DNA of 64,000 bases, taken from the NCBI RefSeq assembly GCF_000241325.1, contig NZ_BAEI01000031.1, forward strand, positions 1 through 64,000, written 5' to 3'. The DNA is from Gordonia polyisoprenivorans NBRC 16320 = JCM 10675 (GTDB lineage Bacteria > Actinomycetota > Actinomycetes > Mycobacteriales > Mycobacteriaceae). How positions within the stretch are numbered: the first letter of the stretch is position 1; every line of letters starts with the position of its first letter. The notes beneath the pieces are model-generated. The model was not told the origin of the DNA. It searched no databases and saw nothing but the letters and a program-made list of their open reading frames with translations. The position numbers were made by a program, and so were the translations under genes. Below, one piece after another: positions 34,056-42,209 of this stretch.

Positions 34056-35627
34056 TCACCCGGCTGACGACAAATGACTCTTCTTGATGTCGGCTTTCTT
34101 GATCTTGCCCGACGGCGTGAGCGGCAGGGAATCGACGACGACGATCTCCCCGGGCTGCTTGTAGCGCGCGAGTTGCTCGGCGCACAGCGCCCGCAGTTCG
34201 GTCACGTCGACGGCGTCGTCGAGCACCACGAAGGCCACGCCCACCTCGCCGTAGGTCTCGTCGGGCACCCCGATGACCGCGGCCAGCACCACATGCGGAT
34301 GCGACGTCAGCACGTTCTCGACCTCCGCGGGATACACGTTGTAGCCGCCGCGCACATACATCTCCTTGCGGCGCCCCCGCAGCACGATGTGCCCGTCGGG
34401 GCGCGCGGTCGCCATGTCGCCGGTGCGCAGCCAGCCGTCGGTGCCGAAGGCGTCGGTCGTGGCATCCGGACGCTGCCAGTACCCTGCCGCCACACAATCA
34501 CCGGCGATCTGGAGTTCCCCGTCGACCCCGGCGTCGACCTCGTTGTCGTCGGCGTCGACGACACGCGCCCGGAAGTCGCCGATGGGAACGCCGAGGGTCT
34601 CGACGAGTGTGTCGAGATCGTCGCCCTCGGCGGAGATGATGCAGCCACCCGAGGTTTCCGACAGACCGTACAGATTGGCCAGGCGCGCGCCGGGAAAGGC
34701 GTCGATGACGCGTCGCCCCAAGGCGGGATCGACATTCGACCCGCCGATCACACAGGTCCGGACCCGCGAGAGGTCGGCGTCGGCGAACGTCGGCTCGGCC
34801 ATCATCAACGCGAACATCGTCGGCACACCCACGCACATGGTGGCGCCGTGCGCGACGATCGCGGCCAGCGACTGCTGCGGATGGAAGCCGGGCACCAGGA
34901 TGAGTCGTGCGCCGACCGTCATTGCCGCGAGGACGGTGCACGTCAGCCCGCCGACGTGATTGAACGGCATGTGCGCGATCACCGCGTCGTCGGGACGTTG
35001 TCCGAGGTGAGCGGCCTGCGCACGCGCCGATGCGAGCAGGCTCGCGTGGGTGAGCATGGCGCCCTTGGGTGCTCCGGTGGTACCCGAGGTGTAGAGCAGC
35101 ACCGCGGGCGTGAGGATTCCGACCGGCTCCCATTCGGTGTCGACGTCGGGTGCGGAATCGATGAGGTGCTGCCAGGTGCGGCTGGTCGAGAACCCGGCAC
35201 CGTGCAGGAAGACGTAGTGATTCACCCCGGGCAGGCGTTTGCGGAAATCGTCGAGAAAGGAGACGAAATCGAAGCCGTGGTGTTCGGCCGCGCAGATGAG
35301 CACCGTCGCCCCGGACTCGTTGAGCATGTAGTCGAGTTCGGCCTCGCGGTAGAGGACGTTGAGCGCCACCACGGTCGCGCCGACCCGGGTGGCGCCGATC
35401 AGCGTGATGATCCACTCCGCGCAATTCGGTGCCGCGAGCGCCACCCGATCGCCCGGACCGACGCCGATGGTGTGCAGTGCGCGGGCCAACTGGTCGGCGG
35501 TGTCGCGGACCTGCGCGTATGACCACGTGCCCTCGGGCGTGACGAGGAACGGGGCGTCGGGCGTGCGGGCGACGGCGTCGTCCATGAGCGTCGGGATCGT
35601 CGGTGCGGTACTGATCGGGTCGGTCAT
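34056..35627 (-). CDS. AMP-dependent acyl-CoA ligase
   Basis: This 523-residue ANL-superfamily enzyme has the P-loop LYTSGTTGAPKGA, YGLSET, the hinge GWLRTGD and the C-terminal catalytic lysine in PLTPSGKIKK. It activates a carboxylic acid through an adenylate to the CoA thioester, most likely a fatty or aromatic acid. It is a lone gene downstream of the P450, separated by a 413-base repeat-filled gap. The substrate cannot be stated. Confidence 0.9.
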   Translation of the reverse strand: MTDPISTAPTIPTLMDDAVARTPDAPFLVTPEGTWSYAQVRDTADQLARALHTIGVGPGDRVALAAPNCAEWIITLIGATRVGATVVALNVLYREAELDYMLNESGATVLICAAEHHGFDFVSFLDDFRKRLPGVNHYVFLHGAGFSTSRTWQHLIDSAPDVDTEWEPVGILTPAVLLYTSGTTGAPKGAMLTHASLLASARAQAAHLGQRPDDAVIAHMPFNHVGGLTCTVLAAMTVGARLILVPGFHPQQSLAAIVAHGATMCVGVPTMFALMMAEPTFADADLSRVRTCVIGGSNVDPALGRRVIDAFPGARLANLYGLSETSGGCIISAEGDDLDTLVETLGVPIGDFRARVVDADDNEVDAGVDGELQIAGDCVAAGYWQRPDATTDAFGTDGWLRTGDMATARPDGHIVLRGRRKEMYVRGGYNVYPAEVENVLTSHPHVVLAAVIGVPDETYGEVGVAFVVLDDAVDVTELRALCAEQLARYKQPGEIVVVDSLPLTPSGKIKKADIKKSHLSSAG

Positions 35628-36040
35628 GGAGACTCCGTGGTCGGCGACGGCGCGTCGGTGAACGCGCCTACGCCGATGATGCCGGACGTCGGGGGCGGAG
35701 TCGCCGGGTTCGGGTTATCGCCTGGTCTCTAGACCGAGTCGTGCCGGTGGGCGTTCGGTGCGTTGTGGTCTGAAACCAGCACCGTGGCAGGCGGTCTCGA
35801 GGCTCGCCGCACGCGGCTCGCACCTCGACCAGCGGGGGCGGCGTGCGGCTCGCGGTGGGAACGGCACGCGGCTCGCACCTCGACCAGCGGGGGGCGGCGT
35901 GCGGCTCGCGGTGGGAACGGCACGCGGCTCGCACCTCGACCAGCGGTGGGCGGCGCGCGGCTTGCGGTGGGATCGGCACGCGGCTCGCACCTCGACCAGC
36001 GGTGGGATCGGGTCGAGGTGCGGATCGGCGCGCGCCGGGG
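35628..36040. repeat. gene-free interval with 55-56-bp tandem repeats of the dispersed family
   Basis: GGTCTCGAGGCTCG starts at 35793. A 55-56-bp unit beginning ACGCGGCTCGCACCTCGACC is repeated from 35811, 35866 and 35922, with a partial copy from 35978. It ends next to the P450 stop codon. The remaining bases (35628-35790) upstream of the acyl-CoA ligase look like promoter region without a gene. Frames through the repeats are rejected. Confidence 0.8.
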
Positions 36041-37450
36041 CTACCGCCTGCGGATGTCGATGGGCAGGCCGTCGGCGGGGGTGGGGCCGGTGCCGTATTC
36101 GAGATCGAGGCGGTAGTCGGCGGGAACGGTCCACTCGAAGCGCAGCAGCATCTGGTGCAGGATCGACTTCACTTCCATCCCACCGAAATACAGGCCGATG
36201 CACTTGTGTGCGCCGCCGCCGAAGGGGGCCCAGGCGAAGCGGTGCACCTTGTCCTCGCGGCGCTCCGGGGAGAAGCGCCCGGGGTCCCACTTGGTCGGCT
36301 CGGGCCACCATTCCTCGCGCAGCATCGTCGCCCACGGGTGGATCGCGATGATGGTGCCCTCCGGCACGTAGTGGCCGAGGATGTCGGTGTCGGCGATGGC
36401 TTTTCGGAACAACATGCCGACCGGGGCGTTGATGCGCAGGGTCTCCTTGAACGCGAGGTCCATGCTGGGCAGGGCGTCCTGGTCGTCGTAGTCGAGGGTG
36501 TCCTTGCCCAGGGCCAGCGATTCGTCCCGAAGGCGTTGCTGCCATTCCGGATTGCGGCCCAGGTAGTGCGTCATCATCGACAGGGCGATGGTCGAGGTGT
36601 CGTGGGCGGCCATCATCACGAAGATCATGTGGTTCACGACGTCCTCGTCGGAGAAGGTGTTGCCCTCGTCGTCCTCGCTGTGGCACAGCACCGAGAACAG
36701 GTCGTCGCCGTTTCCTGCGCGGCGGGCCGGGATCTCGGAGCGGAAATACTCCTGCAGCAACTCGCGCCCGCGCAGACCGCGCGCCCAGGTGAAGTTACCG
36801 ACGTCGGCCCGGATGATCGCCTGGCCGCCGCGGACCGCCGCCTCGAAGGCCTGCTCGAGGCGGTGATTCTCCTCGGCGGCCAGTGTTGAGCCGACGAACA
36901 CCTCCGACGCCAGCGACAGCAACAGTTCCTTGGTCTGGGTGTACATCGGGAACCCGCGTCCCACATCCCAATTCGCGAGGGTCTTCTCGATGTGGGGGGT
37001 CATGAGATCGAGGTAGCGGGTCAGTCGTGGTTTGGCGAACGCCTGCTGCATGATCCGGCGGTGGTGCATGTGCTCGCCGAAGTCCAGCAGCATGACCCCG
37101 CGCCGGAAGAACGGCCCGATGAGCGGCTCCCAGCCCTGCTCGCTGGAGAACGCCTTCTCGCGGTTCATCCACGCACACTCGATCGCCTCGGGGCCGACGA
37201 GGGTGACCATGTCCATGTTGAGCGACCCCGACCACGACACCGGCCCGTACTTCTCGAACCGCTCCATCGCGCTGCCGAGGGGATCGGCGAGTGCCTCGAA
37301 GGTGTTGCCGAAGAACGGCAGACCCGCGTCGCCCAACACCGGCTTCAGGCCGGAGCCGGCCGGCGGCTCGGCCAGCACCTTGGTGGGTCGTGGGTACACG
37401 GACGTGGCCGTTGCCAGCGCCTTCTGGAATCGCTTCGCCACCGTTGGCAT
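36041..37450 (-). CDS. cytochrome P450
   Basis: This 469-residue P450 has the I-helix AAHDTST, ExxR in FKETLRI and the haem signature FGGGAHKCIG. GGGAGGT precedes ATG 37450, which fixes the start. No ferredoxin or reductase gene is adjacent. It follows an EthA-like flavin monooxygenase on the same strand, but has its own promoter-like region between (37453-37585). The substrate is unknown; lipid or steroid hydroxylation is typical for related actinobacterial enzymes. Confidence 0.9.
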   Translation of the reverse strand: MPTVAKRFQKALATATSVYPRPTKVLAEPPAGSGLKPVLGDAGLPFFGNTFEALADPLGSAMERFEKYGPVSWSGSLNMDMVTLVGPEAIECAWMNREKAFSSEQGWEPLIGPFFRRGVMLLDFGEHMHHRRIMQQAFAKPRLTRYLDLMTPHIEKTLANWDVGRGFPMYTQTKELLLSLASEVFVGSTLAAEENHRLEQAFEAAVRGGQAIIRADVGNFTWARGLRGRELLQEYFRSEIPARRAGNGDDLFSVLCHSEDDEGNTFSDEDVVNHMIFVMMAAHDTSTIALSMMTHYLGRNPEWQQRLRDESLALGKDTLDYDDQDALPSMDLAFKETLRINAPVGMLFRKAIADTDILGHYVPEGTIIAIHPWATMLREEWWPEPTKWDPGRFSPERREDKVHRFAWAPFGGGAHKCIGLYFGGMEVKSILHQMLLRFEWTVPADYRLDLEYGTGPTPADGLPIDIRRR

Positions 37451-37495
37451 CGTCTGACCTCCCACGTCGTCGGCGCGAGTACGCCGGGTCTACTA

Positions 37496-37526
37496 GACAC
37501 AAATCGTAGCCTTTGTGTCAATGAGG
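37496..37526 (-). promoter_or_regulatory. promoter with inverted-repeat operator for the P450 gene
   Basis: GACACAAA (37496-37503) and TTTGTGTC (37512-37519) are perfect 8-bp arms around an 8-bp spacer. On the minus strand a TTGACA -35-like box overlaps the right arm, and TCTAGT lies about 18 bp further, a plausible -10. A regulator binding the dyad would block the promoter. No regulator gene is adjacent. Confidence 0.45.
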
Positions 37527-37585
37527 TTCAGTGTACAAGTCGGATGTGGCCCTCGTCACCCCCATCGGGAATGGGTGCCGTGGCG

Positions 37586-39100
37586 TCACCCGTGGTCGGC
37601 GGCCACCGGCGCGCGACCGAACACCAGCCCGTCGTCGACCTTGTCGAGCCGGTGATCGAGCAGGTCACGGTAATAGTTGTGTCGAACCTCCCACGCTCCA
37701 CGCGTCCCCGACTTGGGGTAGGCCTCCGGCGAGCGCAGCACGTAACCCGCCTGTAGATCCCAGATCGACTTCGACGGCATCGACCGCTCGCCCAGATGCG
37801 GATAGGCGTGGGTGTAGCCGTGCTCGCGCATGTAGGCGACGAGCTCGGCGATCGACTGGGCGGTCATGTCGGCGCGCAGCGTCCACGACGCATTCGTATA
37901 ACCCAGCGACCACGCGAGATTCGGCACGTCCTCGAGGAAGCGACTCTTGAACAGGAACCGGTCGTGCGGCTTCACCTCGGCGCCGTCGATGCGCAGGGTG
38001 ATCCCGCCGAAGGCCTGTAATTGCAGGCCGGTGGCGGTGACGACGATGTCGGCGTCGAGATGACGCCCGGAGGTCAGGGTGACGCCGGTGGCGTCGAGGC
38101 GCTCGATGTGGTCGGTGACCATCTCCACCGACCCCGACGCGATCGCCTGGAACAGGTCGGCGTCGGGAACCATGCACATCCGCTGATCCCACGGATCGTA
38201 GGTGGGGTTGAAGTGGACGTCGACGGGATAGTCCGCGGGCAGGTTCTTGACGACGCCGGAGCGGATGAGTTTGCGCCCCAGCGTGGGAAAGCGATGGGTG
38301 GCGTGCACCAGCGCGGCGGTCTGCAGCGCGTATCGGGACCGGATGACACGATGGGCCGCGTTGCGCGGCAATACTTTCCGCACCAGCGGCGCGAAGATCT
38401 GCTTCTGCGGCGAGGAGTAGATGTAGGACGGCGAGCGTTGCAGCATCGTCACGTGTGCGGCGGTACGGGCCAGCGCCGGGATGAGGCTGACCGCGGTCGC
38501 CCCGCTGCCGATGACGACGATGCGCTTGCCGGCGTAGTCGAGATCCTCCGGCCAGAGCTGCGGGTGGACGACCGGTCCGGTGAAGTCGTCGAGGCCGGGA
38601 AACGGCGGTGTGTAGGGGTGGTCGTAGTCGTAGTACCCGGTGGCCAGCGCGACGAAGCGACAGCGGTAGCGCTCGGCCGGGTGGGACTCGCCCTGCTCGA
38701 CGGAGACCGTCCAGGTGTCGGTGCTCGAATCCCAGTCGGCGCCCTCGACCCGGCGATCGAACCGCATGTGGGTATCGATGCCGTGAGCGTGCGCGGTGTG
38801 GACCAGGTACTCGCGGATGTGCTCGCCGTCGGCGAGTGCTTCCGGTCGCCGCCACGGCTCGAACGGATAGCTCAGCGAGAAGATGTCGCTGTCGGAGCGC
38901 ACACCCGGATACCGGAACAGATCCCAGGTGCCGCCGATCCGTGGGCGGCGCTCCAGGATGACGTAGCGCACGTCGGGATTGCGTTCGCGTAGGCGATAGG
39001 CGATGTCGATCCCCGACAATCCCGCTCCGATGATGACGACGTCGGTGTCGACGGTGATCGGCTCGTCGCCGCTGGTGGTGGGCTCGTCGGTAGTTGTCAC
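37586..39100 (-). CDS. EthA-like flavin-containing monooxygenase (Baeyer-Villiger type)
   Basis: This 504-residue protein has GAGLSG (FAD site), GGTWDLFRYPGVRSDSD, VHPQLWPEDLDY, the NADPH-site GSGATAV and YDPWDQRMC, all shared with the mycobacterial EthA family. Such enzymes insert oxygen into ketones or oxidise sulfides using NADPH and O2. GGAGGT precedes GTG 39100. It is the upstream neighbour of a P450 gene. A second EthA-like gene lies at 52600. Confidence 0.9.
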   Translation of the reverse strand: MTTTDEPTTSGDEPITVDTDVVIIGAGLSGIDIAYRLRERNPDVRYVILERRPRIGGTWDLFRYPGVRSDSDIFSLSYPFEPWRRPEALADGEHIREYLVHTAHAHGIDTHMRFDRRVEGADWDSSTDTWTVSVEQGESHPAERYRCRFVALATGYYDYDHPYTPPFPGLDDFTGPVVHPQLWPEDLDYAGKRIVVIGSGATAVSLIPALARTAAHVTMLQRSPSYIYSSPQKQIFAPLVRKVLPRNAAHRVIRSRYALQTAALVHATHRFPTLGRKLIRSGVVKNLPADYPVDVHFNPTYDPWDQRMCMVPDADLFQAIASGSVEMVTDHIERLDATGVTLTSGRHLDADIVVTATGLQLQAFGGITLRIDGAEVKPHDRFLFKSRFLEDVPNLAWSLGYTNASWTLRADMTAQSIAELVAYMREHGYTHAYPHLGERSMPSKSIWDLQAGYVLRSPEAYPKSGTRGAWEVRHNYYRDLLDHRLDKVDDGLVFGRAPVAADHG

Positions 39101-39199
39101 CGGTGACCTCCTCGTGATGCTCGTGCTCCCATCGTGTGACGAGCACGGGCGCGAGCGCAGCGAATCGGCCGAAGTCGACGAGAAGTCGGGCCCGCGGGT

Positions 39200-39604
39200 T
39201 CAGCCGCGTGAGAGGTGGAAGGTCAGCAGGGTGGTGCGGCCGTTGATCGAGCGGCCCCAGTATCCGCCACGGCCGTCGGGGGTCAGCTCGTCGCGGACGA
39301 ATCCGACCGGCGTGCCGCTGTAGTCGATGACGACGACCTCGGCGTTGTCGAGCACCGAGCGTCCCGGATACACCCGGCCGGGGAACGCCCAGCCGATCGC
39401 GGTGTTGTTGATGACCGACGATCCGGTGAAGGACTTGCCGTACCAGACGGTGTTGCCCGGTGGGAAGCTGGTCACCGTCCCCGCATAGTAGCCGCCGGGC
39501 ATGGCGGGTGCGGCGTGCGCGGCGCCCGCTCCGATCAGGCCGGACACAGCTGCGGCGGTGACTGCGGCGATGGTGGCCGCGGTGCGAATTCGTGTGCGGG
39601 ACAT
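39200..39604 (-). CDS. small exported protein
   Basis: This 134-residue protein has a signal peptide (RTAATIAAVTAAAVSGLIG core, cleavage after AHA near residue 31). The mature domain is about 100 residues, beta-rich and without cysteines. I do not recognise the family; small secreted proteins of this style are common in Gordonia and mycobacteria. Confidence 0.75.
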   Translation of the reverse strand: MSRTRIRTAATIAAVTAAAVSGLIGAGAAHAAPAMPGGYYAGTVTSFPPGNTVWYGKSFTGSSVINNTAIGWAFPGRVYPGRSVLDNAEVVVIDYSGTPVGFVRDELTPDGRGGYWGRSINGRTTLLTFHLSRG

Positions 39605-39708
39605 GAGAACTCCTCACCCGGGGGTGGGGCCCGGTCGTGGATTGCCCGACCTGTCTCCATGATCCCACGACGGTGCCGGCGCGGAACCGATCGTGTCGGG
39701 GTCGAGTC

Positions 39709-40722
39709 CTATTCGTTGCCGACGGTGCTCGCGCGGGTGACGAGTTCCGGCTGGAACACGGTGTGTGTGGCCCGGTGATCCCGCGAGGTCTCGGCGGCTC
39801 TCACCAACAGTTCGATGGCGGTCGCACCGATCCGTGCGGTCGGCTGCCGTACCGAGGACAACGGAACCACCGCCGACGCCGCGAAGTCGATGTCGTCGTA
39901 ACCGATCAGGGCTATGTCGTCGGGGATGCGAACATCGGCCAGCATGGTCAGAGCCTGTAGGACACCGATCGCGAGGAGGTCGTTGGCGCAGAAGATGGCG
40001 TCGGGCCTCTCGTGAGGAGGCCTGCGGTGCAGCGCTTCTCCCGCGGCACGACCGGCCAGGACGCTGAGCGTCGGCGTGTCGATCACTTCCAGCTCTGCCG
40101 AATCGATCTGGGCCACCGCCATTTCCGCACCGCGGCGGCGGTCGGAGACCTGACGCAGGCCAGCCGGTCCGCCGACGAACGCGATCCGACGGCGCCCGAG
40201 CGCGAGAAGGTGTTCCACCGCGAGGCGGCCACCGGCGACGTCATCGACGGCGACCGAATCGAACGGGGTGCCGGTGCCGTCCCGGTCGACGAGCACCACC
40301 GGTACGCCGCGCCGGTGCAGCGCGGTCAGTCGCGCGAGGTCGTCGCCGATCGGCGAGACGAGTACCCCGAACACGCGCTGCTCGTCGAAGGCATCGATGT
40401 AGGCGCGTTCGCGGGCGGGGTCGTCGTCGGAGGTGCCCAACAAGACGGTGAGTCCGTGCTCGCCCGCCGCTCGTTCGGCCGAGCGGGCGACGTCGGTGAA
40501 GAACGGGTTGCCGACGTCGAGGACGACCAGACCGACGCTGCGCGAGCGGCCGGCACGAAGCTGGCGGGCGGCGTCGTTACGGACGAATCCGAGGTCGTCG
40601 ATGGCTCGGCGGACCCGCTCCACCGTCGCGGGAGCCACCTTTTCCGGTGCGTTGAGCACGTTCGACACGGTGCCGACCGACACGCCCGCCGACGCCGCCA
40701 CCTCCCGCATGCTCACGCTCAC
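39709..40722 (-). CDS. rhaR: LacI family regulator of the rhamnose operon
   Basis: This 337-residue protein has a LacI helix-turn-helix (MREVAASAGVSVGTVSNVLN) and effector domain ending with FQPELVTRAST. It is the last gene of the rhamnose cluster, 17 bases after the kinase. A matching LacI-type operator, TGAAACGTTTCA, lies before rhaM at the other end. It probably represses the operon in the absence of rhamnose catabolites. GTG 40722 is used, with ATG 40710 as an alternative. Confidence 0.85.
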   Translation of the reverse strand: MSVSMREVAASAGVSVGTVSNVLNAPEKVAPATVERVRRAIDDLGFVRNDAARQLRAGRSRSVGLVVLDVGNPFFTDVARSAERAAGEHGLTVLLGTSDDDPARERAYIDAFDEQRVFGVLVSPIGDDLARLTALHRRGVPVVLVDRDGTGTPFDSVAVDDVAGGRLAVEHLLALGRRRIAFVGGPAGLRQVSDRRRGAEMAVAQIDSAELEVIDTPTLSVLAGRAAGEALHRRPPHERPDAIFCANDLLAIGVLQALTMLADVRIPDDIALIGYDDIDFAASAVVPLSSVRQPTARIGATAIELLVRAAETSRDHRATHTVFQPELVTRASTVGNE

Positions 40723-40739
40723 CCATCCATCTCACCAGA

Positions 40740-42209
40740 TCACGCCCCGGCCAGATCGAAGGACGGTGCTGTGCCCACCCGCGGCAGGAACCGTTGGACG
40801 GAGACGTTGCGGGCGACGAACTCGCGCAGGGCGTGTAGCTCGCCGTCGAGGAGACCATGGGCGCGTGCGGTCAGCAGCACGTTGCCGAGTGCGGTGGCCT
40901 CCACCGGACCGGCGAGGACGGGCAGACCACTGCGGTCGGCGGTCAGCTGGCACAACAACCGGTTCTGGGCACCACCGCCGACGAGGTGGATGCGGTCCAC
41001 ACCGGTGCCCGACAACTCGGCGGCCACCCGGACGGTCTCGGCGAATGCGGCGGCGAGACTGTCGACGATGGCGCGCACCAGCTCCGCCGGTCCGCGCGGC
41101 GCACGCAGTCCGCGGTCGCGGTACCACCGGCCGATGCGTTCGGGCATGTTCCCGGGCGCGAGGAACATCGGGTCGTCGGTGTCGAAGACCTCGACCGGCT
41201 CCGACACCGACGCCGCCCCGGCGAGCAACTCGTCGAGATCGGCGCGCATGCCGTCACGTCGAAACCGGCGCACCGTCTCGCTGAGCAGCCACAGACCCAT
41301 CACATTGCGCAGGAACCGCGTGGTGTTCTCGACGCCGACCTCGTTGGTGAAGTTGGCCTCGCGCGCCGCCTCGGAGAGCACCGGCGCGGTGGTCTCCACA
41401 CCCACCAAACCCCAGGTGCCACAAGAGATGTATGCCGAGGAATCTGGGTCCATCGGGATGGCCGCGATCGCCGAGGCGGTGTCGTGGGAGGCAACGGTGG
41501 TCACCGACACCGATGACGGGAGGCCCAACGGTGTGGCGATCTCCGGCAGCACTCCGCCCAGAGATCTACCGGGCTCGGTCAGATCGGGAAAGAGGTTGTC
41601 CGGCAGCGAGAGTTGCCGGGTCAACGAGCGATCCCAGGAGCCGTCGACACCGAGTAGTCCGGTGGTCGAGGCGTTGGTGCGTTCGGTGGCCCGCTCGCCG
41701 GTGAGCCAGTATCCGATGAGGTCGGGGATCAGCAACGCCGAATCGGCGATGTCGAGCAGTCCGGCCGCGTGATCGGCGGCGAGCTGATAGACGGTGGTGA
41801 ACGGCAGGAACTGTAAGCCGTTACGCCGGTACAGCTCTGCGGGCTCGATGATCTCGTGGACCGCCTCGACACCGCTCGCGCTGCGTGGGTCGCGATAGTG
41901 GTGGGGCACACCGAGCAGACGACCGTTGCGCATGAGGCCGTAGTCGACGGCCCAGGAGTCGACACCGATCCCGACGAGCCGGTCGCTGTGCCTGCCCGCC
42001 TCTGCCAGTCCGGCGCAGGCGGCGCCGAACAGTCCGGGAAGATCCCAGTGCAGTGCCGTGCGGGAGCCGTCGAACAGGTGGACGGGGGTGTTGGCGAACC
42101 GTGCCGCCTGCTCGAGTTCGATTCGGCCGGGCGCGATGTCGGCGACCATGACGCGACCACTGGTGGCGCCGAGGTCGATGGCCGCGACCTGGCCGGAGGC
42201 GGCTCTCAT
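40740..42209 (-). CDS. rhaB: rhamnulokinase
   Basis: This 489-residue FGGY-family carbohydrate kinase has an N-terminal DLGATSGRVMVA phosphate-binding segment, VDSWAVDYGLM, and the C-terminal GGGAQNRLLCQLTAD typical of RhaB. It phosphorylates L-rhamnulose at O-1 with ATP. The ATG overlaps the stop of the upstream aldolase/dehydrogenase by four bases. Confidence 0.92.
   Translation of the reverse strand: MRAASGQVAAIDLGATSGRVMVADIAPGRIELEQAARFANTPVHLFDGSRTALHWDLPGLFGAACAGLAEAGRHSDRLVGIGVDSWAVDYGLMRNGRLLGVPHHYRDPRSASGVEAVHEIIEPAELYRRNGLQFLPFTTVYQLAADHAAGLLDIADSALLIPDLIGYWLTGERATERTNASTTGLLGVDGSWDRSLTRQLSLPDNLFPDLTEPGRSLGGVLPEIATPLGLPSSVSVTTVASHDTASAIAAIPMDPDSSAYISCGTWGLVGVETTAPVLSEAAREANFTNEVGVENTTRFLRNVMGLWLLSETVRRFRRDGMRADLDELLAGAASVSEPVEVFDTDDPMFLAPGNMPERIGRWYRDRGLRAPRGPAELVRAIVDSLAAAFAETVRVAAELSGTGVDRIHLVGGGAQNRLLCQLTADRSGLPVLAGPVEATALGNVLLTARAHGLLDGELHALREFVARNVSVQRFLPRVGTAPSFDLAGA

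Noticed and set aside
35668-36020. Proline/arginine-rich protein frames in the repeat cluster at 35.8 kb
   Set aside because: The repetitive peptide only reflects the DNA tandem repeat; no ribosome site, and several frames are open equally.
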